Shown: positions 7,941 through 13,631, counted from the stretch's first letter. The stretch: 16,755 nucleotides of DNA from Clostridia bacterium (GCA_018333845.1 JAGXSK010000107.1:1-16755), one strand, 5' to 3'. Made by a program: numbers and translations. The notes: a model not told the origin generated them from the sequence alone.

Positions 7941-8093
7941 TATGTATTAGATTTAAAATATGATTGGGGGAAAAAATGTGATTTGCCCAGCAGAGCAATA
8001 AAGCTTATTCTAGAATGGGCAAATATCTATCAAAAGGATCTTATTAAGATGTGGGAAACCCAGGAGTTTAGAAAGCTCAAAGGCTTAGAATAG
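7941..8093 (+). pseudogene. C-terminal remnant of a DUF4160 protein
   Basis: The open stretch after a TAA at 7938-7940 encodes the characteristic DUF4160 ending: LPSRAIKLILEWANIYQKDL, then IKMW and a basic tail to TAG 8091-8093. The N-terminal half of the domain, with its HxxPHxH-like segment, is missing, and there is no ATG. An ATG at 7976 with a good GGGGG ribosome site reads straight into TGA. DUF4160 genes commonly precede DUF2442 genes, and an intact DUF2442 gene follows 13 bases later, which supports the identification. Confidence 0.55.
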
Positions 8094-8106
8094 GGGGGGA
8101 TTGAAG

Positions 8107-8367
8107 ATGGCTCCTAAAATTAAAGATGTTAAGGTTAGAGATGATTATAAATTAATTGTTTTATTTGATAATGATCAGGTAAAAGAGTATGACATGAAGG
8201 TACTTATGGAAAAGCATAAAAGCTTTCAAGTTTTAAAGGATAAGATAATTTTTAGTATGGTTAAGGTTGATGCTGGTGGATACGGTGTCAGTTGGAATGA
8301 TGACATTGATTTAAGTGAATTTGAGCTATGGAAAAACGGTCTTGAAGTAGAAAATGCAGCCAACTGA
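8107..8367 (+). CDS. DUF2442 domain-containing protein
   Basis: An 86-residue protein fitting DUF2442 throughout: KIKDVKVRDDYKLIVLFDND, a helical middle, then VDAGGYGVSWNDDIDLSEFELW, which is the conserved VxWxxxxDLxxxxLW ending. ATG 8107 follows the G-run GGGGGGG (8094-8100) by about 7 bases; TTG 8101 lies too close to it. Genes of this family usually sit beside DUF4160, and the pair has been proposed to form a toxin-antitoxin-like module. Here the partner is a remnant. The molecular function is unknown. Confidence 0.82.
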   Translation: MAPKIKDVKVRDDYKLIVLFDNDQVKEYDMKVLMEKHKSFQVLKDKIIFSMVKVDAGGYGVSWNDDIDLSEFELWKNGLEVENAAN

Positions 8368-8583
8368 TTTACTCCCACAAGGCGTGTTGCCAAAAAGCAT
8401 AGACAATATTTTGACCACCATTTTGACCACCAAAAATCGTTTTTCTTTTTAGTTTGTTGCCAATCGGATATGAAAATAAAATTATCAAAAAAAGCACAAA
8501 AGAAAAACCGTTGCCTAGCAACAGTTTCAAAAAGGCAGAAATGCCAGCGTTTCCATAAAGCATCAAGATTTTCTTGTGTGGCA

Positions 8584-8639
8584 CTTAAAATCCTGCGGGA
8601 GTTGATCCCGTATCGGTTCGATTCCGATCCCCGGCACCA
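8584..8639 (+). other. Attachment-site scar: 3' fragment of tRNA-Leu(UAA), anticodon loop to CCA
   Basis: The sequence reads as the 3' half of a leucine tRNA. The anticodon loop CTTAAAA (8584-8590, anticodon TAA) is followed by the 3' anticodon strand TCCTG and the long variable arm GCGGGA...TCCCGT. Next are the T arm ATCGG-TTCGATT-CCGAT (8612-8628), the 3' acceptor strand CCCCGGC and ACCA (8636-8639). The 5' half is absent: upstream bases do not complete the anticodon stem (TGGCA instead of the expected CAGGA) and no GCCGGGG acceptor strand is found. A break exactly at the anticodon loop with an intact 3' end is typical of elements that use a tRNA gene as integration site. The intact tRNA should lie at the other end of the element. 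Confidence 0.82.
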
Positions 8640-8667
8640 AAAACACCAATACTTTCAAAGATTAGAG

Positions 8668-8694
8668 CAGTTGCCAAAAGGCAGCTGTTTTTTT
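8668..8694 (+). terminator. Rho-independent terminator downstream of the tRNA-Leu fragment
   Basis: The stem CAGTTGCC/GGCAGCTG (8668-8675 and 8680-8687, one G-U pair) with an AAAA loop is followed by seven T. It lies 29 bases after the CCA end. This is where the terminator of a complete tRNA transcript would sit, so the DNA to the right is plausibly the original tRNA flank. Confidence 0.85.
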
Positions 8695-8862
8695 GATTCG
8701 TTGCCCTATTTTTTGTTGCCAAATCTGTTACCATTACATAAATTTTTTGACCTTATTGTTGCCGTGAAATTGCTAGGTCTTAATGTGTCTGCTTAAAGGT
8801 AAATGTAAAAAATGCAGCAAAAATGTAGCGAGGCTAATAGAAGAAGGTTGATTCAATAAAGT

Positions 8863-8898
8863 TTGACTAATTTAGCATAATTATGATATTATTATGAT
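8863..8898 (+). promoter_or_regulatory. Promoter/operator of the Phd-RelE operon
   Basis: A -35 box TTGACT (8863-8868) is followed by TATTAT (8887-8892, 18-base spacer). The spacer holds a perfect 10-base palindrome CATAATTATG (8876-8885). The word ATTATGAT is repeated 11 bases apart (8880-8887 and 8891-8898), one helical turn. This fits cooperative autorepression by the Phd-type antitoxin, which is inferred. Confidence 0.55.
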
Positions 8899-8917
8899 GA
8901 AGAAAGGAGTGGGTATT

Positions 8918-9205
8918 ATGCCGCATATTAGACCAGTATCGGATTTACGTAATAACTTTGCTGACATTTCCAGAATAGTCCATGAAACTTCAGAACCAGT
9001 CTTTCTGACTAAGAATGGCTATGGTGATATGGTGGTTATGAGTATTGAAGCCTATGAACAAAAAATGTTTGAGAGTGAAATTTACCTTAAACTAAAAGAA
9101 GCAGAGCTAGAGGCTAAGTCTACAGACAAGCGTTTCTCTCATAAAGAGGTACTTTCAGATTTAAGAAAAAGACTTATTGATAAGATGGATGGCGATAATG
9201 TATAA
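8918..9205 (+). CDS. Phd/YefM-family antitoxin
   Basis: A 95-residue antitoxin of the Phd/YefM family. The N-terminal DNA-binding part reads IRPVSDLRNNFADISRIVHETSEPVFLTKNG, followed by YGDMVVMSIEAYEQK, the standard family sequence. The C-terminal helix (residues about 50-95) would wrap the toxin. ATG 8918 is chosen because AAAGGAG (8903-8909) sits 8 bases upstream; ATGs at 8894 and 8897 lie before that ribosome site. The toxin gene starts inside its last codons. It should also repress the promoter with the palindrome at 8876-8885. Confidence 0.88.
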   Translation: MPHIRPVSDLRNNFADISRIVHETSEPVFLTKNGYGDMVVMSIEAYEQKMFESEIYLKLKEAELEAKSTDKRFSHKEVLSDLRKRLIDKMDGDNV

Positions 9206-9506
9206 AATAAAATACCTACCTTTAGCATTAAAGGATCTTAGAAACATCACAGATTACATTAGTGATACCCTTAAAGCGCCAAAGGCTGCAGTGGATTTGA
9301 TTGACGCCCTTGACAATTCCATTTCGAGGCTTGCTAAGTTTCCATATTCCTGTAAAGTATATCAACCTATCAAGCCATTAGAAGCTGAGTACAGGTTGCT
9401 GCCTGTAAAGAATTACCTTGTGTTTTATGCAGTGACCGAGCATGATGAGGTAGAAATACATAGAGTTATTTATAAAAGGATGGATCTTAAAAAGCTAATC
9501 AAGTAG
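9198..9506 (+). CDS. RelE/ParE-family toxin
   Basis: A 102-residue RelE/ParE-superfamily toxin: MYKIKYLPLALKDLRNITDYI at the start, then helices to about residue 55, then the strands EYRLLPVKNYLVFYAV and VEIHRVIYKRMD with the conserved YR..N..v.Y..... v.I.rv.y.r pattern. The start ATG 9198 overlaps the antitoxin stop by 8 bases, so translation is coupled. In-frame TTG 9177 and ATG 9189 lie deeper in the antitoxin. RelE members cleave ribosome-bound mRNA, while ParE members poison gyrase; the sequence does not decide which. A terminator follows directly. Confidence 0.88.
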   Translation: MYKIKYLPLALKDLRNITDYISDTLKAPKAAVDLIDALDNSISRLAKFPYSCKVYQPIKPLEAEYRLLPVKNYLVFYAVTEHDEVEIHRVIYKRMDLKKLIK

Positions 9507-9508
9507 TT

Positions 9509-9551
9509 AAAGTGGCACCCCGTATAGCATACAGTGGGGGCACTTTTTTTT
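9509..9551 (+). terminator. Rho-independent terminator after the RelE/ParE toxin
   Basis: The outer stem AAAGTG/CACTTT, the inner stem CCCC/GGGG and a small GTAT-AGC-ATAC tip form a bulged hairpin ending in a run of eight T. It starts 3 bases after the toxin stop codon. Confidence 0.85.
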
Positions 9552-9554
9552 AAT

Positions 9555-9734
9555 TGCTTTTATTCGTCAAAAGAAGCGGCAAAAAAGTGGGGAATATCCC
9601 AAAGAAGAGTATAGGTATTATGCGAGCAAAATAGAGTCGATGGTGCAAAGCGTCTCGGCTTGATCTGGGCAATACCTAAAGATGCGGACAAGCCTGTAGA
9701 TGCGAGGCTTAAAATAGAACCTATTACTGAATAA
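9555..9734 (+). pseudogene. Broken HTH-domain protein (MerR/excisionase-like domain, in-frame TAG)
   Basis: The frame encodes SSKEAAKKWGISQRRV, then TAG (9612-9614), then VLCEQNRVDGAKRLGLIWAIP and KDADKPVDAR to TAA 9732-9734. Both sides belong to one small helix-turn-helix domain whose usual sequence is iKEaAekWgiSqRRVqkLCeenRieGa.rfG..W.IPk.AeKP.D.R, also seen at the N-terminus of some Fic-related proteins. The stop falls where glutamine normally stands, so a CAG-to-TAG change is likely. No start codon is left upstream, where the frame runs into the toxin terminator. Recognition is by the conserved pattern; its former partner domain is unknown. Confidence 0.6.
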
Positions 9735-9940
9735 TAACATATAGCTCTTTTGTCCTAAATCCATGTCGGTAAATACCACCTGGGAACATTTGGGATAAGG
9801 TGCCCATGGTTTTAAAAACTCATCTGTCCAAAATAAAGGGTTTTGAAAACCCGTGCTGTCCATTTTATAGGGTACATTTTATTTTCCTGTCAAACTTCAC
9901 CGAAAAACCTAATCGTTCAAGTAGAAGAAACAATTTGTGA
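9735..9940. other. Region without a recognisable gene
   Basis: Stops occur in all plus frames, and the minus-strand ORF across 9618-9863 has no family features or ribosome site. The only clear structure is the perfect short palindrome GGGTTTTGAAAACCC (9838-9852). It is probably decayed gene sequence between two pseudogenes. Confidence 0.3.
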
Positions 9941-10120
9941 AGGATTGTGAAGTTGCAAGTAGGCCTGAAATGTTTGAAACAAGGGGGGAAGATCTCCAAC
10001 AATCTAGTTCTACTTGACTTGACTGCTTTGAGAAAGTATCGGGAAGAGGACCCCCTGTTAGGAGACTTAAATTTAGACCTATATGATAAGTACCTATGCT
10101 TCGCTGCAGACACTTTCTAG
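9941..10120 (+). pseudogene. C-terminal remnant of an unrecognised protein, possibly a transposase
   Basis: After a TGA at 9938-9940 this frame reads protein-like sequence to TAG 10118-10120. It includes LKCLKQGGKISNNLVLLDL, then TALRKYREEDPLLG and DLNLDLYDKYL. No ATG or ribosome site is present (a GTG is at 9947), and the frame is also open upstream of the TGA. The style recalls the C-termini of some DDE transposases, but I cannot assign a family. The adjacent decayed sequence supports a pseudogene. Confidence 0.3.
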
Positions 10121-10170
10121 CAATTACAATAGCGATAACAGCAAGCCCCTGTTACTTGATTAATAAATAG

Positions 10171-10188
10171 CTTAAAGGTAGCTTTAAG
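10171..10188. promoter_or_regulatory. Inverted repeat upstream of the BASS transporter gene
   Basis: CTTAAAG (10171-10177) and CTTTAAG (10182-10188) form a perfect 7-base inverted repeat with a 4-base spacer, ending 12 bases before the AGGAGA ribosome site. The unit also reads as two direct TAGCTT(A/T)AAGG-like words. A small operator is possible. It is too short for a terminator and has no T-run. Confidence 0.35.
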
Positions 10189-10215
10189 GATTACGTAAAA
10201 AGGAGATACCGACAT

Positions 10216-11124
10216 ATGTTAAAATTTTTAAATAATAGGAACTTTGTTTTGCTCCTTGCTTTTGTATGTGGTTTGGTATTTAGTAATTTAGCTAACTATA
10301 CTGAGTCAGTAATACTTCCTGCTTTAATCATTCTTTTGACTGTTTCTATGATTGGTTTTTCAGCAAAAGAGTTTCTTCCTCTAAGCAGCTGCTTTCGGCC
10401 ATTTCTGTTAGCTTTTGCTTTTAACTATCTGGTACTTGGAACACTTTTCCTTGTGCTGGCTAGATTAATTGTACAGGACTACAATTTATGGTTAGGTTAT
10501 GTACTTATTGCAGCAGCGCCACCTGGAGTGGCAATTATACCATTTACCCATGTTCTTAAAGGCAATGTAAAGCTTTCGTTAATAGGTACATTTGCTGTAT
10601 ACTTATCCTCTTTAGCAGTAACTCCAATCATGATTTTCCTGCTTACAGACGGGACACTTATCTCCCCTGTAAGACTTGTAACCATAATGTTTCAATTAAT
10701 TTTAATACCCTTTGTTGTTTCCCAAATTATTAATTCCAGTAAGAGGACACAGAAGGTCATAGAAGATTGGCGGGGTACAATTATTAATTGGGGCTTTTTC
10801 ATTATAGTCTTTTCAGTAGTAGGCTTAAATAGGGATGTCTTTCTAACTCAGCCTCAAGTATTAGCTCAAATATCTCTCATAGCCTTTTTAAGCACCTTTG
10901 CTTTAGCCTTTTTAACAAATCGTGTAAGTAAAAAAATTGGATTTCCAGAGCCTGAAAGAAGCTGCTTTATGTTATTTGCCACTATTAAAAACATGGGCTT
11001 TGCATCTGCAATAGCATTAACCTTTTTTAATGAATTGGCTTCTGTACCAGCGGCAGTAACAGCAGCTCTATACGCAATATATTTTATATTCCTGGGGCAT
11101 CGAGGCAGCCAGAAAAAAGATTAG
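10216..11124 (+). CDS. BASS-family (bile acid:sodium symporter-like) membrane transporter
   Basis: A 302-residue integral membrane protein with about nine hydrophobic segments. The signature AAAPPGVAIIPFTHVLKGN (near residues 98-117) and the later FATIKNMGFASAIAL match the conserved substrate-binding and crossover regions of the bile acid:sodium symporter family. Relatives move organic anions such as bile acids, pantoate, keto acids or arsenite with sodium. The substrate here cannot be told. AGGAGA (10201-10206) lies 9 bases before the ATG. It ends with the basic tail RGSQKKD. The next gene, a truncated serpin, starts 82 bases later; no terminator is evident between them. Confidence 0.8.
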   Translation: MLKFLNNRNFVLLLAFVCGLVFSNLANYTESVILPALIILLTVSMIGFSAKEFLPLSSCFRPFLLAFAFNYLVLGTLFLVLARLIVQDYNLWLGYVLIAAAPPGVAIIPFTHVLKGNVKLSLIGTFAVYLSSLAVTPIMIFLLTDGTLISPVRLVTIMFQLILIPFVVSQIINSSKRTQKVIEDWRGTIINWGFFIIVFSVVGLNRDVFLTQPQVLAQISLIAFLSTFALAFLTNRVSKKIGFPEPERSCFMLFATIKNMGFASAIALTFFNELASVPAAVTAALYAIYFIFLGHRGSQKKD

Positions 11125-11206
11125 TATTAACCTAGGAACCATATAAAGCATTTTCTCGTCTATATAAGCATACAAAAGCTAATAACTCAAGGAGGAAATA
11201 CGGCAT

Positions 11207-11491
11207 ATGAAAAAAAAGTTTAGATTTGTATTTTGTTTGATATCCATATTATTGATTTATGCTGTTTCTGGATGTAGTCAATTATCCAATAACGACCAGC
11301 AAAGCTTTCCTGAGCCTACAAGAGAAACTATGGAATCCTTTGACACTGCTATAGTAGGTAAAGCCAATGAATTTGGCATAAACTTGTTTGAAGAAATATT
11401 TGATAAAAGCAGTAACACCTTTATATCGCCAATAAGTATTTTTACAGCCCTTGCCATGACATATAATGGAGCAGATGAAGAAACCAATTGA
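11207..11491 (+). pseudogene. Serpin lipoprotein, truncated after the first quarter
   Basis: The 94-residue product begins with a lipoprotein signal: a basic start, a hydrophobic run, then the lipobox V-S-G-C with C23 as lipidation site. It continues into the N-terminal helix A/B region of serpins, ANEFGINLFEEIFDKSSNTFISPISIFTALAMTYNGA. Full serpins are about 380 residues and need a C-terminal reactive loop, so this product cannot inhibit proteases. The frame stops at TGA 11489-11491 just after GADEETN, where serpins normally continue with the T-x-x-E helix. The sequence then passes directly into a DUF1294 gene in the same frame, indicating a deletion junction near 11485-11500. The start and ribosome site (AAGGAGG, 11189-11195) are intact. 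Confidence 0.8.
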
Positions 11492-11494
11492 TCC

Positions 11495-11725
11495 TTATAC
11501 AATTTGTTGAACATATTTTGCTGCCTAACTATTTGGTATGATAAAAGAAAAGCCCAAAAGGGAAGATGGCGAACCCCAGAAAACAGATTCTTTATTCTAG
11601 CTGTACTTGGTGGTTCAACGGGAATCTACTTTGGCATGAAAGTATTTCGCCATAAGACATTACACCACACCTTTAAATATGGAATTCCAATATTAATAAT
11701 ACTTAATACTGTAACTATTGGTTAA
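11495..11725 (+). pseudogene. DUF1294 membrane protein, 5' end lost at a deletion junction
   Basis: The frame after the serpin TGA encodes a nearly complete DUF1294 domain: YDKRKAQKGRWRTPENRFFIL, then AVLGGSTGIYFGMKVFRHKTLHH and a last hydrophobic segment. Family members are small inner-membrane proteins of unknown function with the D-K-x-x-A, W-R-x-P-E, G-G-S and R-H-K-T motifs, all present. The usual first few residues and the ATG are missing, and the first possible start is TTG 11504 with no ribosome site. The join to the serpin fragment lies at about 11485-11500. It could be expressed only by reinitiation after the serpin stop. Confidence 0.65.
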
Positions 11726-11742
11726 ATTAAGCTAATACCTTT

Positions 11743-12091
11743 TTGATATCAAAAGAGGAAATTTCAATGTTAAAGGGAATATATACTCCAAATATTATAG
11801 GCATTAAAGATACCTCAGGAAACATTGTACAGCTCTCAGAACTCATAAGAGATTGTCCAGAAAGCTTTACAATATTTGCTGGAAATGCAGGGTATCTTTT
11901 ACCTGCACTTTCTGTTGGGGCAAAGGGTGCCGCTTTAGCCCTAGCCAATATACTGCCAGAAGATTGCTGCAGACTGGTTTCTTTGTATAAGCAAGCTGAT
12001 TTTGAAGAAGCTAAAAAATTGCAGCTTTAAAGGCTGCCCTTGTGAAAAAGCCTCAGTAAAAGACATACTTGTTCAGTATGGAGTGCTTTAA
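11743..12091 (+). pseudogene. DapA-family aldolase/lyase remnant with deletions
   Basis: The 95-residue open part (11743-12030) is the middle of a dihydrodipicolinate synthase/N-acetylneuraminate lyase family protein. PNIIGIKDTSGN contains the Schiff-base lysine codon at 11806-11808, followed by FTIFAGNAGYLLPALSVGAKGAA. The N-terminal half of the TIM barrel is missing. Beyond the stop the C-terminus continues in other frames: AALKAAL near 12020-12045, and VKDILVQYGVL ending at TAA 12089-12091. So the gene has lost its 5' half and has further small deletions or frameshifts. It cannot encode a working enzyme. Confidence 0.75.
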
Positions 12092-12120
12092 ACAACAAAA
12101 GCTGTGGAGGCAAAAATGAG

Positions 12121-12939
12121 ATGACTTATGCAAAATTACCCGTGGTTATTTCTGTTCCCCATGGTGGTACAATTATTCCAAAATCATTAGTATCTAAATG
12201 CAGATTAAATTTACAATCCATCCTGTTAGATGGTGATACGTGGTCCAGAGAACTATATAACCTACATGATTATACTGCAGCCTATGTGGATACTACACTT
12301 GCAAGGGCTGTATTAGACATGAATAGAGCACCTGATGATAGACCGCCAAACAATCCTGATGGGGTAGTAAAAACCTTTACAGTAGATCAGCAGGAGGTAT
12401 GGACCTATGAAAGTGGCTTGCCTGACCCAGTGGTAGACGAACTAATCAGGACTTATTACAGACCTTATCATCAGGCCTTGTATAAAGTTAGCAGGCTGCC
12501 TGGTATGCTTCTTGCCATTGACTGTCATACCATGCTGCCCATTGCTCCCCAAATAAGTAAAAACAGGGGAGATGAGCGGCCAATAATTTGTATTAGTAAT
12601 AGGGGTGATTCTAATGGGAATGCTGCTAATGGACCTATTACAGCACCAGCAGAAACTGTAAGAACTCTAAGGGATGCACTTGCAGGTGTTTTCATCCATA
12701 GTGATATTGAATGTAATATAGACAGATTAGCATTAATAAATGAACCCTTTAAAGGTGGCTATATAACTTGGTATCATGGACTTACTGGTCCATTACCATG
12801 GGTACAATTGGAAATAAACAGGTCCATTTATATGCCTAAAGAGATTGAAAATATTAATGAACTTCCAGATCTTAAAACCAGCAGCAAATTAAGAGACATT
12901 AGAAACAAGCTGATTAGAGCTCTGGAAAAGATGTTTTAA
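12121..12939 (+). CDS. N-formylglutamate amidohydrolase family protein
   Basis: A 272-residue hydrolase of the N-formylglutamate amidohydrolase family (HutG/FGase-like), zinc-type deformylases of the histidine-degradation pathway and relatives. Family blocks are in order: SVPHGG at residues 11-16, VLDMNRAPDDRPPN near 64-77, YYRPYHQALY, AIDCHTM with D134 and H136, PFKGGYITWYHG, and the ending QLEINRSIYM. Length is normal. GGAGG (12106-12110) lies 10 bases before ATG 12121; an ATG at 12116 reads straight into a stop. No other hut gene is present, so the actual substrate is uncertain. It is one of the few intact genes in this decayed stretch. Confidence 0.85.
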   Translation: MTYAKLPVVISVPHGGTIIPKSLVSKCRLNLQSILLDGDTWSRELYNLHDYTAAYVDTTLARAVLDMNRAPDDRPPNNPDGVVKTFTVDQQEVWTYESGLPDPVVDELIRTYYRPYHQALYKVSRLPGMLLAIDCHTMLPIAPQISKNRGDERPIICISNRGDSNGNAANGPITAPAETVRTLRDALAGVFIHSDIECNIDRLALINEPFKGGYITWYHGLTGPLPWVQLEINRSIYMPKEIENINELPDLKTSSKLRDIRNKLIRALEKMF

Positions 12940-13110
12940 GAAGTTGAAGCTCAGTTCAATTTCAGTTGACAGGTCCAATTCCACGAACAAGCTGCTCTAC
13001 AAAATGCATCACTATAGTATTTGAGGGTGAGCATTCCTGAAAAGAAGCCTATTGCTAGGTAGACAAATAAAACAAAACTTGGCTTACGCCTTATACTTTC
13101 TATTACGTAC

Positions 13111-13156
13111 AAAAAAATCTACCTCAGGTAGTAGATACCAAGGTAGACCTTTTTTA
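13111..13156. terminator. Bidirectional terminator between convergent genes
   Basis: TCTACCT (13118-13124) pairs with AGGTAGA (13141-13147). The hairpin is flanked by seven A on the left and by CCTTTTTT on the right, so it has a T-run on exit from either strand. It sits between the rightward amidohydrolase gene and the leftward secreted-protein gene. The remaining 12940-13110 stretch shows no gene I recognise. Confidence 0.7.
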
Positions 13157-13159
13157 AAG

Positions 13160-13609
13160 CTATAGATTTATAAAGTATTCCATTATTGATTCAAAAACTA
13201 CTTCTTCTGAAGTGTTAGGCTCTACATGTCTCCACGAGACATGATCAATGGGAAGAGGTCAGCTTTCAACAAGTAAGCCATCAGTATCGTATGCATAGGT
13301 ATCTGACACTTTATAGCGCCTTTCCTCCACATCTAAATGCCAAAGTAACATATCTGTTCCGCCAAAAGGTGATTCTGCCATATGTTCAACTTTAATCCAT
13401 ACATTAACATAGGTTTCATTTGTAGTGGTGTTTTCAACTAACTCTATAGTTGTTGTATCGAAACTCCAAATCCTTCTCTCGTCAGTATGAATTTCTAGGT
13501 ATGGGTCTTGGCTGCTGTAAGTTACAGGAGCTGTTAAGAACAAAGTCATTATAAATACTGATGCCAAAACTACTAAAATTACGGGTAAGATTTTTCTACC
13601 GCCAAGCAT
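13160..13609 (-). pseudogene. Secreted/membrane-anchored beta-domain protein interrupted by in-frame TGA
   Basis: The leftward gene starts with ATG 13609 after a strong AGGGGGAGGG-like ribosome site. It encodes an N-terminal hydrophobic segment (residues about 7-28) acting as signal anchor. A beta-rich domain follows: RRIWSFDTTTIELV, TYVNVWIKVEH and VEERRYKVSDTYAYDTDG, resembling surface-adhesin E-like or related secreted domains. TGA at 13261-13259 ends it at 116 residues. The same frame then continues for 32 codons to TAG 13162-13160 with VSWRHVEPNTSEEVVFESIMEYF, which fits the usual W..i.P.S..e.lfe ending of such domains. This points to a recent nonsense mutation in a gene of about 149 codons. 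The function is unknown. Confidence 0.6.
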
Positions 13610-13631
13610 AATCCAACCCTCCCCCTTGTAT

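Larger units (their letters stand above)
1..8639. mobile_element. Right-hand part of a putative integrated genomic island (defence/addiction cargo)
   Basis: The segment ends at a 3' tRNA-Leu fragment that begins at the anticodon loop, the usual scar when a tyrosine-recombinase element inserts into a tRNA gene. The half-tRNA points rightward and lacks its 5' half, so the inserted DNA should lie to its left. The cargo fits: type III restriction-modification, toxin-antitoxin genes, an XRE/ImmA-type switch, a Com-like zinc ribbon and small XRE proteins. No integrase, relaxase or phage structural gene is visible, so the class of element (prophage, ICE or passive island) is unknown. The left end is outside the window. 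That this is an island is inferred from the boundary and gene content. Confidence 0.5.
8386..8763 (+). repeat. Dispersed GTTGCC and TTTTGACC direct repeats around the tRNA fragment
   Basis: GTTGCC occurs seven times in the same orientation, at 8386, 8456, 8510, 8670, 8700, 8715 and 8758. TTTTGACCACCA is a perfect 12-base tandem duplication (8409-8420 and 8421-8432). A related TTTTGACC lies near 8745. Small inverted repeats GTTGC-CTA-GCAAC (8510-8522) and GGCA-GAAA-TGCC (8534-8545) also occur. Arrays like this around an attachment site resemble integrase or excisionase arm-binding sites, but they lie on both sides of the core and one copy is part of a terminator stem. No protein gene is supported in 8368-8890. 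Confidence 0.5.

Noticed and set aside
8409..8432. Tandem 12-base repeat as a possible CRISPR trace
   Set aside because: Only two directly abutting copies with no spacers; a simple tandem duplication.
8369..8584. Minus-strand 71-codon ORF across the att region
   Set aside because: It has no ribosome site, its composition follows the tandem TTTTGACCACCA repeats (giving GGQNGGQN), and it resembles no family I know. Treated as chance reading of repeats.
8584..8639. Complete functional tRNA-Leu gene
   Set aside because: The acceptor 5' strand, D arm and 5' anticodon strand are all missing upstream, so no cloverleaf can form.
8470..8796. Plus-strand 108-codon ORF through the tRNA fragment
   Set aside because: It reads straight through the half tRNA and its terminator with no ribosome site and no domain; an accidental open frame.
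9618..9863. Minus-strand 81-codon ORF opposite the broken HTH gene
   Set aside because: It overlaps the clearly protein-like plus-strand HTH frame, lacks a ribosome site and shows no family pattern.
9865..10113. Minus-strand 82-codon ORF
   Set aside because: Its composition is rich in S, R and K, typical of antisense reading; the plus strand here (9941-10120) looks more protein-like.
12960..13110. Short minus-strand protein-like stretch (MHFVEQLVRGIGPV)
   Set aside because: Too short, without a ribosome site or a recognised family; not enough to call a gene or remnant.
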